Assembly (NCBI RefSeq): GCF_018704065.1
Contig: NZ_JAGUQP010000006.1
Location: 62,532-101,961 of the forward strand
Direction of reading: 5' to 3'
DNA: 39,430 nucleotides
From: Desulfovulcanus ferrireducens
GTDB taxonomy: Bacteria; Desulfobacterota; Desulfovibrionia; Desulfovibrionales; Desulfonatronovibrionaceae
Shown here: positions 17,615-26,254 of the stretch, one piece after another
Layout: each line of letters begins with the position of its first letter
Numbering within the stretch: position 1 is the stretch's first letter
Position numbers and translations under genes: made by a program
Notes under the pieces: model-generated
Told to the model about the DNA's origin: nothing
What the model saw: only the letters and a program-made list of their open reading frames with translations
Databases searched by the model: none

Positions 17615-17936
17615 TACGTACCTTGCTCTTTATCACGCATCAGGTTGATCTAACCCATGAACTCTAGCTGTCTTTCTCCATATCAAAAAGCTTAGACATC
17701 ATCAGGTCAAACGTTAAACAGATTTACTTTTAACAATACATACCCACTACTGCATAGTCACCTTTTTATTCTAGATACTCAAGTCTCCGCGGTAAAAAGT
17801 TAAAACATAAACCGCCATCCGGTATAACCAGTTTGAGGCTGAAATTTTCTTTTACCTAAATTCTAGCGAGAGCTTAAAATTTATCGCCCTACTCTAACTT
17901 TTGCCAACCTTTTTCTCTCCAATATATTCATCTTAA
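17615..17936. other. Non-coding spacer between pgsA and the copy A repeat
   Basis: I see no ORF, RNA gene or strong hairpin in these 322 bases. The promoter of pgsA must lie at its left end. Confidence 0.4.
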
Positions 17937-18105
17937 GAGTTTGTGGCCAACCCCCATTTTGACTACCAGATTAGAAATCCCGGTTTCTTGAATGCATTGC
18001 AAAGGACTGGGTAAGCCATCTTGAGCTTAGCTTGCGGATAAGCAGAGCATAGGGGGACAAAGCTAAATATCTGGGACTCTTTGCCATAACTATCTATAGT
18101 TTAAA

Positions 18106-18235
18106 TTGAGCGATTTTTTGCAGCTCAAACTTCAAAATTGCTTCGCTGCCCTCGCAATGACAGGAGCGAGATTGTCATTGCGAGGGCAGCGAAGCTGTCC
18201 GTGGCAATCTCACCCATTGAGCGAAAATCGCTCAA
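18106..18235. repeat. Nested palindromic repeat with 23-bp perfect arms
   Basis: The outer arms TTGAGCGAT/ATCGCTCAA bracket an inner perfect inverted repeat of 23 bp (18140-18162, GCTTCGCTGCCCTCGCAATG and on, with complement at 18173-18195; loop 10). The ATTGCGAGGGCAGCGAAGC core resembles a dispersed repeat I recall from many bacterial genomes. It lies inside copy A. Confidence 0.7.
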
Positions 18236-18306
18236 CTTGGGTATAATTAAAAAATTATTCGTTTATCAAAAATAACCCATTATGCTCTACCCGCAAGCAA
18301 ACTTTT

Positions 18307-18349
18307 TACCCCGTTGAATCCAGCGAAGCGGGATTATTCAACTGGGGTA
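18307..18349. repeat. Short hairpin insert, TACCCCGTTGAAT type
   Basis: TACCCCGTTGAAT and ATTCAACTGGGGTA pair around a short loop. The same insert occupies the equivalent position in copy D (38410-38465) but is absent from copies B and C. Confidence 0.65.
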
Positions 18350-18415
18350 GTTGGATCCAGGCATTTGCACCAGCATGAAAGAAATCAGGATTGAAAAAAT
18401 TATGAAAAATTGTCC

Positions 18416-18703
18416 CCTAGATCCGTGAAAATTAACTCAACAACGATTCCTGTAACAATACGGGGCCTTTGGAAAACAGCGAAAACTGTCTGACCGAGTT
18501 AGGCAGACTTAATTAAAATCTTTTTAAATCGTTAGCTCCAAAATTTGCTTAAAAACCTGAAAATATAATACCCCAAAAATCCAACGAATCGTGTTAAAAT
18601 TTTAATTTAGGCTGCCTTCGAGGGAGTTTTTTCGCCTGTTTGACAAAAGTTCCGGATTGCTAATTGTCAATAGACAAAATTTACTCACTTTCACGGATTC
18701 AGG
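18416..18703. mobile_element. 288-bp MITE-like element inserted in copy A
   Basis: The ends CCTAGATCCGTGAAA and TTTCACGGATTCAGG are 15-bp inverted repeats with two mismatches. They are flanked by a perfect 6-bp direct repeat TTGTCC (18410-18415 and 18704-18709) that splits the sequence continuous in copy F. No ORF of note; probably a non-autonomous derivative of an IS whose transposase is elsewhere. Confidence 0.75.
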
Positions 18704-18771
18704 TTGTCCTCTTAAGTAAGGTTTGGCCACAGACTCTTAACTAAATTAACCAATCGATAAGCGGTGTGACT

Positions 18772-19680
18772 TTAATTCAACTTTTTCAACTCGAAAACAA
18801 CTCCCCGCTTTGGTAAATACTCACTTAATTTTTGCTCTAGTTTTGCTCTATCCAATGTGGAAATGGTCCAACTCCCGGTAATGCTCAAGACATCAACATT
18901 TACGGCCACGATTTTGTGCGACTCTACTTCCCTATCCCATTTGTCCAGAAGCTGGTCAAAAAACATAATTGCATCTGTAGTGACCCAACCACTGGTAGCC
19001 AGGCTATACCTGGCCACAAAATCCGCCTGAACATCGGCCAAACTAAAAAACCTTGCCCATAAAGCCATCCATACGTCATTAAGGGCTTCACCACTCTGAG
19101 TTATATTTTGCCCTTTATATTCAAGCTCTCCCTGCCAAAAACCCTGGGTGTCCTTTTTCAAAATCAAATGTGGGGTGGCCTCAGCTTGAACAGTAACTCC
19201 GGTTAGAATCTGAAGTCTTGACAACAACTCCCAGTCCTCAGGATTAAAACCTTTTAAGGTTAAATCATATGGCCAAGTTTTGGTACTGGTATAAAATACA
19301 CCAATTCTCTTTAAAAGAGATTTTAACCTTTCTCTGTTCACATTAACTTCCAAGTCCATAACAAGCTCTTCAGGCTGAAGTTTTTTACTTAATTCCCGAT
19401 AGCTTAAGACAAGTTCTTTAACTTTAGGAGTCAAAAACTCAGCCAGCATTTCTCTTCGAGGGTTTTCCAGCTGAACTCCTAAAATATCGTCTACCTCGAG
19501 CATTATAGCCTGATTAAAAGCAAACTCCAAAGCTTGATCCTGAACCTGTAAATGGGTCTCTCCGGCTTCCAAGGGCCAAAAGATGTGTACCTGCTGCCCG
19601 GCAATGGCAAGCGAAGACCACAGAACAAAACTCAATCCCAAAATTATCGAAGAGACAAACGAGCTTAAACCATAATTCAT
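18772..19680 (-). CDS. Uncharacterised exported protein
   Basis: The 302-residue protein starts with a probable signal peptide (MNYGLSSFVSSIILGLSFVL, cleaved after SSLAIA near residue 28). The mature part has an Ala-rich helix (QALEFAFNQAIMLEVDDIL) like the start of FlgT/LPP20-type domains, then alternating charged and hydrophobic stretches with two LSRLQILTG/LSITGSWT-like repeats. The family is not recognised; a periplasmic or outer-membrane-associated role is likely. A longer reading to 19794 begins inside repeat copy F and is rejected; the ATG at 19680 has TTGAGGAA upstream and gives a clean signal peptide (an ATG at 19716 is a second choice). It follows the LPP20-like gene on the same strand. 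Confidence 0.65.
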   Translation of the reverse strand: MNYGLSSFVSSIILGLSFVLWSSLAIAGQQVHIFWPLEAGETHLQVQDQALEFAFNQAIMLEVDDILGVQLENPRREMLAEFLTPKVKELVLSYRELSKKLQPEELVMDLEVNVNRERLKSLLKRIGVFYTSTKTWPYDLTLKGFNPEDWELLSRLQILTGVTVQAEATPHLILKKDTQGFWQGELEYKGQNITQSGEALNDVWMALWARFFSLADVQADFVARYSLATSGWVTTDAIMFFDQLLDKWDREVESHKIVAVNVDVLSITGSWTISTLDRAKLEQKLSEYLPKRGVVFELKKLN

Positions 19681-19780
19681 GAATTGATTCCTCAACGCTC
19701 CGGCTGGGAGTTTCATAGCATACCCCCTAAACTTGCTTACTCCATTTTTTATTTTAAAAAATTCCATTTTACTTCCTTTT

Positions 19781-19879
19781 AAGTCTGGGGCCAACCCTCA
19801 TTTTGACTACCAGATTAGAAATCAGGATTGAGAAAATTATGAAAAATTATCCTCTTAAGTAAGGTTTGGCCACAGCCTC
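19781..19879. mobile_element. Palindromic element, copy F (internally deleted)
   Basis: Both ends of the family are joined directly: AAGTCTGGGGCCAACCC on the left and GTTTGGCCACAGCCTC on the right. The junction AGATTAGAAATC/AGGATTGAG is where the left arm GAAATC meets the right arm GAAATC, so the roughly 200 internal bases were probably lost by recombination between these short repeats. Confidence 0.7.
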
Positions 19880-19948
19880 ATCTCATAAGCGCCAGCACCC
19901 AGGAAAGTATGGCCTATCACTATCAGGGTTATCGCCAAGATGAACAAA

Positions 19949-20881
19949 TTAATCTAGAATAATCATTACCCGACATTTTTCCAGAAAACGGTGATTCTTG
20001 GCCAGAGATCTAAGCTCATCAGCCTTATCATTGGGTATAACGAGATCTGTCTTGGCCTTGCCTTTAGCCGCGATAGCCTTAACAATAAATGGAGTATCTG
20101 CAACACGAGGATTTTGGCTGGCTTTGACCAAATCCTTGGCATATCCAACCATACCCTGCTGAACAGCATATTCCCGACTGACCAAGGCTGAACCGTAAAC
20201 ATCCATGCCATTCTCATCCAATATCTTAGGGATCATGACCGGCCTCGCTCCTAAACCACGAGCATCCACTAACAAACCACTATAGATAGTTCTGGGGGCC
20301 TCTATTTCCACTTCTGACTGTGGCTGAGCACCAGCTTCTTCTACTAAAGAAAAAACCGGAAGATCCGGCGTAAGTAGCTCTTGCTGAACAGGTTCAGACT
20401 TATTGATTTTGGGTCTAAAAGGAATTGTTTTGGGAATAATTACACTTGCCAGCCCGCCTCTCAAACTAACGCCAACAGTTACTTCAACAGAGCCATCAGA
20501 CAAATAGGCAGTATCCAGTATTTGAGAATTTTGTAAAAATCCCCTCACCTGAGTAAGAGTAATATTATTTGCGACCATACAATTTGCTACTGACGTTGCT
20601 GAATCTATCTGTACTACCTTTATAATTTCCAACAGATTTCTTCTAGCCACCACAGTTGCTGCGCGTAAGGCTAAAGCCCTTGCCTGGTCCAGGTTCATTG
20701 TATTGGCTGGAGGAGCAGCAGTTCCAACTGCTGTAACCAACCCAGTTTGCCAGTCAATTTTACCGTTATCAAAGTTTTGCACATAAGAATTATCGTTTAT
20801 ACTCAGGTTTTGGGCCCAGACTTGTCCCCAAAAAATTATTGATAATCCAAAAAGGGCTAAAAGAATAACTTTTCTGTACAT
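19949..20881 (-). CDS. LPP20/FlgT-like exported protein
   Basis: The 310-residue protein has a signal peptide (MYRKVILLALFGLSIIFWGQ, cleaved after VWA). The mature N-terminus carries the domain pattern of LPP20/FlgT-like proteins: MNLDQARALALRAATVVARR, a variable loop, then DGSVEVTVGVSLRG. The C-terminal half includes IYSGLLVDARGLGARPVMIPKILDENG, a motif seen in outer-membrane LPP20-type proteins, and a final VIPNDKADELRSL. It could take part in flagellar or outer-membrane assembly; function not proven. The start is set by GGAGGAGG before the ATG at 20881; a longer reading overlaps miaA by 4 bases. No lipobox Cys is seen. Confidence 0.75.
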   Translation of the reverse strand: MYRKVILLALFGLSIIFWGQVWAQNLSINDNSYVQNFDNGKIDWQTGLVTAVGTAAPPANTMNLDQARALALRAATVVARRNLLEIIKVVQIDSATSVANCMVANNITLTQVRGFLQNSQILDTAYLSDGSVEVTVGVSLRGGLASVIIPKTIPFRPKINKSEPVQQELLTPDLPVFSLVEEAGAQPQSEVEIEAPRTIYSGLLVDARGLGARPVMIPKILDENGMDVYGSALVSREYAVQQGMVGYAKDLVKASQNPRVADTPFIVKAIAAKGKAKTDLVIPNDKADELRSLAKNHRFLEKCRVMIILD

Positions 20882-20922
20882 GGCCTCCTCCGTTTGCCTT
20901 TTTGCAAGGGGGCAAAAGAAGT

Positions 20923-21849
20923 TCAATCTAACCAGGCGATTATTTTATCCCAAGCTAGCATTACTTCCTGTGGTTTAAACCAGAATATATTTTTTTCTTT
21001 TTTAAACCAGGTTATCTGTCTCTTGGCATAGGCTCGAGTATTTTTTAACCACAACTTCTTGGCCTCTTCTAAAGTCAGATGCCCCTTAAGATAAGCTATA
21101 AGTTCCGGACAACCAATGCCGCTAAAACCAGGCAAAGTTTCATCTTTATACATTTTGTAAGCATTTTCTACCTCTTCCACTGCACCAAGAGAAAGCATCT
21201 TATCAATACGGATGGCTAGCCTTTCAGTGAGCATATCCAGATCGTGGATAAGACCAATTTTTAAGGCTGAAAACTTTAGCTCAGGCTTATGTCGTTTATG
21301 CCAGTCAGAAATAGTCGTACCTGTTGCCAGGTATACTTCCAGGGCCCTGGTTATACGCTGTCTATCCCTAGGGTGGATTTTTTCCGCATATTCCGGATCA
21401 ACTTTTTTAAGCTCAGCATACAAAGCTTCCGGACCATGTTTTATACATTTTAGTTTAACCTCATCACGAACACTATCTGGAACAGACGGTATGGGAGCAA
21501 GCCCATAGAGCAAGGAACGCAAATAAAGCCCGGTTCCACCCACCAAGACAGGCAGTCGCTGTCTTTTCCATTCTCGCCAGATCAAGTCAGATGCTAAAGA
21601 GACAAATTCTCCAGCACTAATCTTTTCCCTGACAGTTAAAAATCCATATAAATAATGGGGACAGACAGACTGCTCCTGCACACTTGGCTGGGCAGTGATG
21701 ATAGGCAATTCTTTGTAGACCTGCCTGGAATCAAAATTGATTACAGATATATCTACCTTTTTGGCCAAAGATAGGGCCAAATCAGTCTTGCCCGTCCCTG
21801 TTGGACCCAAAATACAGATGATTTTAGGCAAGTTCTCTGTTGAATCCAT
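20923..21849 (-). CDS. miaA: tRNA dimethylallyltransferase
   Basis: The 308-residue enzyme adds the dimethylallyl group to A37 of tRNAs reading codons that begin with U. The P-loop GPTGTGKTDLALSLAKK is at about 14-30, followed by INFDSRQVYKEL, GGTGLYLRSLLYGL and the RDRQRITRALEVY tRNA-binding motif; length is typical. It ends 41 bases before the LPP20-like start. The 125-base gap to coaD upstream holds only A+T-rich spacer. Confidence 0.95.
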   Translation of the reverse strand: MDSTENLPKIICILGPTGTGKTDLALSLAKKVDISVINFDSRQVYKELPIITAQPSVQEQSVCPHYLYGFLTVREKISAGEFVSLASDLIWREWKRQRLPVLVGGTGLYLRSLLYGLAPIPSVPDSVRDEVKLKCIKHGPEALYAELKKVDPEYAEKIHPRDRQRITRALEVYLATGTTISDWHKRHKPELKFSALKIGLIHDLDMLTERLAIRIDKMLSLGAVEEVENAYKMYKDETLPGFSGIGCPELIAYLKGHLTLEEAKKLWLKNTRAYAKRQITWFKKEKNIFWFKPQEVMLAWDKIIAWLD

Positions 21850-21974
21850 TGAATTTCCCGAGCTTGGTTAATGGGGTTATGAGTATATGAAATGATAACT
21901 ATATGAGACATTTAGTGAAATATGAAGCCCCAGGTCCACCCCCATCAACATCAAACAACATAACAATCTCCAGC

Positions 21975-22478
21975 TCACCCTTGCCCTTTCTTCCCAAAAC
22001 GCTCCAACAATTTCTTTTCAACAACTTCCGGAACCAAACCATGAATATTTCCGCCCAGTTTGGCCACATCCTTGATAATAGTGGAACTAATATACAACCA
22101 TCTATAATCAGTCATTAAGAATACTGTCTGAATCATAGGATCCAGTTTTCTATTCATCAGGGCCATCTGAAATTCATATTCAAAATCAGAAACAGCTCGC
22201 AGTCCCCTTAGAATGGCCTTGGCCTTTTTTTTACGGGCATAATCAATCAAAAGCCCTGCAAAAGGTTCAACTATAATTCTTGGTTCTCCGGCAAAAACCT
22301 CTTTGGCCATCTCCACCCGTTCCTCAAGGGTAAAGAGTGGATTTTTTGGGGAATCATGGGCCACCGCCACAATAATTTGATCAAAAATGTCCAGGCCCCG
22401 GTCAACTAAACAAAAATGTCCATTAGTAAGAGGATCAAATGTGCCCGGATAAATGGCTACGCGTTTTTCTTTTCCCAT
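21975..22478 (-). CDS. coaD: Pantetheine-phosphate adenylyltransferase
   Basis: The 167-residue nucleotidyltransferase makes dephospho-CoA from 4'-phosphopantetheine and ATP. The nucleotide motif YPGTFDPLTNGH (8-19) and the ISSTIIKDVAKLGG segment near 128 are diagnostic. It overlaps rsmD by 22 bases, a pairing conserved in many bacteria, and has AAGGAT before its ATG. Confidence 0.95.
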   Translation of the reverse strand: MGKEKRVAIYPGTFDPLTNGHFCLVDRGLDIFDQIIVAVAHDSPKNPLFTLEERVEMAKEVFAGEPRIIVEPFAGLLIDYARKKKAKAILRGLRAVSDFEYEFQMALMNRKLDPMIQTVFLMTDYRWLYISSTIIKDVAKLGGNIHGLVPEVVEKKLLERFGKKGQG

Positions 22479-23023
22479 ATATAAATCCTTGTCTGACCAA
22501 ACAATTTATCTTTTAAAAGTATTAAATTTTCTTTAAATAGGTGTGTTAGTTCCAATTTATTCTCCACTTCTGCTACAATCAAAGCCTGCTCATTAATCCA
22601 ACCGTGTGCGATCAGGCCCTGGAGAGCAGGAATCAATAAATCTTTACCATAGGGAGGATCAATAAAAACCATGTCAAAACTTAAGTCAGCATTTTTATCC
22701 AAAATTTTAAACACATCAGCACATAAAACATGGGCTTTTGTCTTTGGAACATCAAGTAACCTTAAATTGGCCCGAATAAAATTTGCTGCCCGTGCATTCT
22801 TTTCCCAAAAAACAGCTTTCTTAGCCCCGCGACTCAAGGCCTCCAAACCCAAAGAACCACTGCCGGCAAAAACATCCAATACTGCTACCTCAGGCCAAAA
22901 CACTCCTCTGGCCTCAAGCATGGAAAAAAGCGATTCTCTTACCCGTCCTGTTGCTGGCCGATATCCCTGGCCATGGCAGGTTTTAATCTTTCTTCCTTTA
23001 TATTTCCCGGCAATTATTCGCAT
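22457..23023 (-). CDS. rsmD: 16S rRNA m2G966 methyltransferase
   Basis: The 188-residue SAM-dependent methyltransferase opens with MRIIAGKYKGRKIK and RPATGRVRESLFSML. It then has the SAM-binding VLDVFAGSGSLGLEALSRGA and the catalytic DPPYG, matching RsmD, which methylates G966 of 16S rRNA. The start follows CAGGAGATTC. Its 3' end overlaps coaD. Confidence 0.95.
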   Translation of the reverse strand: MRIIAGKYKGRKIKTCHGQGYRPATGRVRESLFSMLEARGVFWPEVAVLDVFAGSGSLGLEALSRGAKKAVFWEKNARAANFIRANLRLLDVPKTKAHVLCADVFKILDKNADLSFDMVFIDPPYGKDLLIPALQGLIAHGWINEQALIVAEVENKLELTHLFKENLILLKDKLFGQTRIYIWEKKNA

Positions 23024-23093
23024 CTATGAATCTCCTGAGTCGAGAGCCGAGGGTCGAGAATCATAAGTTTAGAGCCTGAATTCATCACCTATT

Positions 23094-23410
23094 GAGTTTG
23101 TGGCCAAACCCTATTTTGGACTACCTAATTAGAAATCCTGGTTTCTTGAAAGCATTGCGAATGGCTGGGCAACCCAACTTAGCGAAGCTTGCGGATAAGC
23201 AGAGCATCGGGCTGACAAAGCTAAATATCTGGGAGTATTTGCCATAACTATCGACAATAAAATAAATGTTCATTTATCCTAAATGCCCCATTATGCTCTG
23301 CCCGCAAGCAAGCTATAGATGGGTCCAGGCATTTGCACCAGCATGAAAGGAATCAGGATTGAAAAAAAATTATGAAAATTTTTCCTCTGAGTAAGGTTTG
23401 GCATAAACTC
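23094..23410. mobile_element. Palindromic MITE-like element, copy B
   Basis: This 317-bp copy is flanked by TATT on both sides (23090-23093 and 23411-23414). Left end GAGTTTGTGGCCAAACCC, right end GGTTTGGCATAAACTC. Internal arms GCTTGCGGATAAGCAGAGCA and TGCTCTGCCCGCAAGC pair; AATCCTGGTTTCTT pairs imperfectly with GGAATCAGGATT. No ORF. It separates rsmD from the beta-CASP nuclease gene. Confidence 0.8.
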
Positions 23411-23480
23411 TATTAAACTTTTAGATTTTTAACCATTTTCACCTAATATCCATCACTTCCGCCTTACCCTTTGACTTTAT

Positions 23481-25097
23481 TTACGAATCAGGGATCTCTG
23501 ATAATAACTTAGACAACATTGTATTTATCTCTAAAAGGTCATCCCTGAGTTCTGTCTGTTCAGTCCAATTCAATCTTTGAAAATCAGGAATACGGTTCTT
23601 CAGGGTATCTACCTTGCCTTGCAGGTCTGTAAACAGAAAATCCCAATTAACCGATGGCCTGGCCTTTTCTATGTCAACCCTGGGTTCAAATATCTTTTCC
23701 GGTTTTAAAGTACACTCTTCTAGATAATCTGGAATATGCACTTCATGTCCAAAACGTGCCGTGATTAGTTCGGCTAATATCTTCTGCGCCTTGTACTCAC
23801 CATGAACAAGAAAAACTTTCATCCCATGATTTCTGAAACAAGATAGCCAGTCTAAGATCTGACTCTGGCCGGCATGGGCTGAAAACCCATTAATAGTGAA
23901 CACCTTGGCCCTTACAGCCAATTCTTCCCCTAGAATACGAATAGTTTTGGCGCCATCAACAATTTTTCGGCCAGGCGTGCCCTGCGCTTGAAACCCGACA
24001 AAAACAATACTAACTCCCTTGCGCCAGATATTGTGGCGTAAATGATGCTTGATCCTTCCAGCATTGGCCATGCCACTAGCAGAGATAATAATGGCCGGCC
24101 CGGACAAACTATTTAATTGCATGGATTCTTGAGGAGTCAGGGTAAATTTTAAATTAGGCAGCTGCAAAGGATCTTCACCACGCTCAAGTAGTTCTCTGGT
24201 TTGCAGGTCAAAATACCTGTGATGTTTGCGAAAAATTTGCGTGGCCTTGATGGCCAGAGGGCTATCAAGAAATACAGGCATGTCTTTAGGCAACTTACCT
24301 TCTTTATATAAAAGGTAAAGAGAATAAATAACCTCTTGAGTTCTTTCTACTGCAAAGGCAGGGATAATTACCTTTTCTCCATGACCGTAACTATATCTGA
24401 TGGCCTCGGCCAGTTCATCTCTGCTCTGCATTTCATTTTTATGATCCCGGTCGCCATAAGTAGATTCCAGAAATAAAAAGTCCGCCACCTCCGAACAGCT
24501 GGGCTCCTTAACCAACAGCTGTTTCGGTCGTCCCAGATCTCCTGAAAAAACAAGCTTAAATTTTTGCTTATCCTTTTCCACCCAGATCTCGATAAAAGCA
24601 GAACCTAAAATATGCCCTGCATCCTTGTACATAACTCTTATGCCCGGGCCAACATCTATTTCTTCAAAGTATTCAATTGGCTTTAATAAAGATAAGGTCT
24701 TATCCACGTCAGCTTGAGTGTATAGCGGCTCGATCTTAGGCTGGCCTTTTCTAGCTCTTTTTTTATTCTTCCATTCGGTTTCCATCTCCTGGATATGTGC
24801 ACTATCATATAGCATAATCTCCAGAAGATCTCTTGTAGGCGGAGTTACGTATATATCTCCTTTAAAACCTTCTTTTACCATTTTGGGTAGAAGACCTGAA
24901 TGGTCAATGTGGGCATGTGTAAGCAGAATAAAATCTAATTTTTTAGCTTCATAGGCTTGTACGTTCCAATTTCTTTTCTCTATTTCCTTATTCCCTTGAT
25001 ACATGCCGCAATCTACAGCGAATCTTGCGCCGTTTACTTCTAAGATATAGCATGAACCTGTTACAGTGCGTGCTGCCCCTAGAAACTTTACTTTCAT
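23481..25097 (-). CDS. Beta-CASP metallo-beta-lactamase-fold nuclease
   Basis: The 538-residue protein begins MKVKFLGAARTVTGSCY and has the metal motif THAHIDHSG at 60-68, SGDLG, the long beta-CASP insert with SPLAIKAT and PAIIISASGMANAGR, and the RMMBL-type end with FSAHAGQ and FLVHGEYKAQ. These match the YSH1/CPSF-73-like RNase group (COG1236), likely an RNA processing or decay nuclease in the cytoplasm. The last 70 residues are a helical extension. The start follows AGAAGGAAAAATAAC. The degenerate receiver/GGDEF gene ends 20 bases upstream, so the two are probably co-transcribed. Confidence 0.9.
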   Translation of the reverse strand: MKVKFLGAARTVTGSCYILEVNGARFAVDCGMYQGNKEIEKRNWNVQAYEAKKLDFILLTHAHIDHSGLLPKMVKEGFKGDIYVTPPTRDLLEIMLYDSAHIQEMETEWKNKKRARKGQPKIEPLYTQADVDKTLSLLKPIEYFEEIDVGPGIRVMYKDAGHILGSAFIEIWVEKDKQKFKLVFSGDLGRPKQLLVKEPSCSEVADFLFLESTYGDRDHKNEMQSRDELAEAIRYSYGHGEKVIIPAFAVERTQEVIYSLYLLYKEGKLPKDMPVFLDSPLAIKATQIFRKHHRYFDLQTRELLERGEDPLQLPNLKFTLTPQESMQLNSLSGPAIIISASGMANAGRIKHHLRHNIWRKGVSIVFVGFQAQGTPGRKIVDGAKTIRILGEELAVRAKVFTINGFSAHAGQSQILDWLSCFRNHGMKVFLVHGEYKAQKILAELITARFGHEVHIPDYLEECTLKPEKIFEPRVDIEKARPSVNWDFLFTDLQGKVDTLKNRIPDFQRLNWTEQTELRDDLLEINTMLSKLLSEIPDS

Positions 25098-25117
25098 GTT
25101 ATTTTTCCTTCTAAAGT

Positions 25118-26074
25118 TTATTTTTCCAAAACAAGACCATCTTTGGAAACTACACCGACATGACCAACAAGCTGGTCAAAAGAATCTTTCTTATTTTCTT
25201 GAATCCAGGACCACAGATGCTCAAAACACTTGTCGCTCCTACCAAGCTTTGACTTAATCTGTACACTTAAAAAAATGCCCACTAAACTGAGTTCAACTTC
25301 TTTTAACATAGAGTTTTTACTCTGTAATTCCTGAATTAATAAATTCACCCTATTTAGCAACCCCTTAAAAGCATCTATATCGCAATCGCCAGAAAACAAT
25401 CCAATTTTACCGTCTGAAAGTTCTCCTACTTGATCATAATTACGTAATATATCACGAATACTGCGTAATACAGTCTCCCTGATCAATCTAGACCAAACTA
25501 GCCCCTTGTCTACTACTAACCATTCAAAATTCTTAAAATCCAAAATAGCTATAGAAAGCCACCCCTCTTTACGGCCAACTCGATTTATTTCCGCCTGAAG
25601 AGCTTTCTTCAACCCTTCTTCATTCTTCAATCCAGTCCTGGGATCTATATACAGATACTTTTTCAACTCTTTTTGAAGACTTAAAAATCTTACACCAGAC
25701 TTTATCCTCCACTCCAGTTCACATTTTAAATAAGGTTTGATCAAAAAATCATTGGCTATTGTCTCACTTTCACAAATGGCCACCCGATGCCAGTCTTCAC
25801 CAATTAAGATTAAATAAAAATCAGATATCTTACCCTCTCGCTCGCGTTTACAACAGAGATTACAAAATTCCAGGCCATCTATACCAGTATTTTCCATGCT
25901 TATTAGAACCAGCTCAAAATCATCATCTTCTAACTTTGTAAGCCCCTTAAAATGATTATCGACTAAGACACAATCATACCCCCATTTTTGAACATCCCGG
26001 AGTAACTCCTGTCCTACTAAAACATCGGGTTCTATGATCAAAATTTTGACACTTTGGTTTTGTTTGCCCACCAT
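25118..26074 (-). CDS. Receiver-like plus GGDEF-like protein with both active sites degenerate
   Basis: The 318-residue protein has an N-terminal CheY-like receiver (10-125) and a C-terminal diguanylate-cyclase-like domain (140-300). In the receiver the phosphoacceptor position is Ser59 (LVLISMENTGIDG) although Lys113 (FLIKP) is kept. The GGDEF signature reads SDGKI (220-224) although the preceding ILDFKNFE keeps its Asp. So it should neither be phosphorylated normally nor make cyclic-di-GMP; a c-di-GMP or protein-binding role is possible. It sits upstream of, and probably with, the beta-CASP nuclease. Confidence 0.75.
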   Translation of the reverse strand: MVGKQNQSVKILIIEPDVLVGQELLRDVQKWGYDCVLVDNHFKGLTKLEDDDFELVLISMENTGIDGLEFCNLCCKREREGKISDFYLILIGEDWHRVAICESETIANDFLIKPYLKCELEWRIKSGVRFLSLQKELKKYLYIDPRTGLKNEEGLKKALQAEINRVGRKEGWLSIAILDFKNFEWLVVDKGLVWSRLIRETVLRSIRDILRNYDQVGELSDGKIGLFSGDCDIDAFKGLLNRVNLLIQELQSKNSMLKEVELSLVGIFLSVQIKSKLGRSDKCFEHLWSWIQENKKDSFDQLVGHVGVVSKDGLVLEK

Positions 26075-26254
26075 TACTTACTCGCTTTTATCGAGACTGA
26101 CCTTGCGTGCTAAAAATAAAGTTTGCTGCACCAACGATTATTTGTTCTTTAATTTGTTAAAATAATTCAAAATCCAAAACCCAAAATCCAAAATTCCCTA
26201 CAAAAACTAAGTCTTTATAGGGATATCTATTAACCTGTATCCAAGAAAAAAGCC

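Larger units (their letters stand above)
17937..18736. mobile_element. Palindromic MITE-like element, copy A, enlarged by nested insertions
   Basis: The left end GAGTTTGTGGCCAACC and right end GGTTTGGCCACAGACTC are terminal inverted repeats, flanked on both sides by TTAA (17933-17936 and 18737-18740), consistent with a 4-bp target duplication. Internal arms pair too: AGCTTGCGGATAAGCAGAGC against GCTCTACCCGCAAGC. It carries three inserts absent from copies B and C: a palindromic unit at 18106-18235, a short hairpin at 18307-18349 and a 288-bp element at 18416-18703. There is no ORF. It fills most of the pgsA to 18772 gap. Confidence 0.8.

Noticed and set aside
17937-18736. CRISPR array
   Set aside because: The repeats are inverted, not regularly spaced direct repeats, and there are no cas genes.
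15870-18771. tRNA or rRNA gene in the long spacers
   Set aside because: No TTC-containing T-loop, cloverleaf or rRNA-like block was found on either strand by eye.
19681-19794. N-terminal 38-residue extension of the exported protein
   Set aside because: It starts inside the terminal repeat of element copy F, and a clear ribosome-binding site and signal peptide start at 19680.
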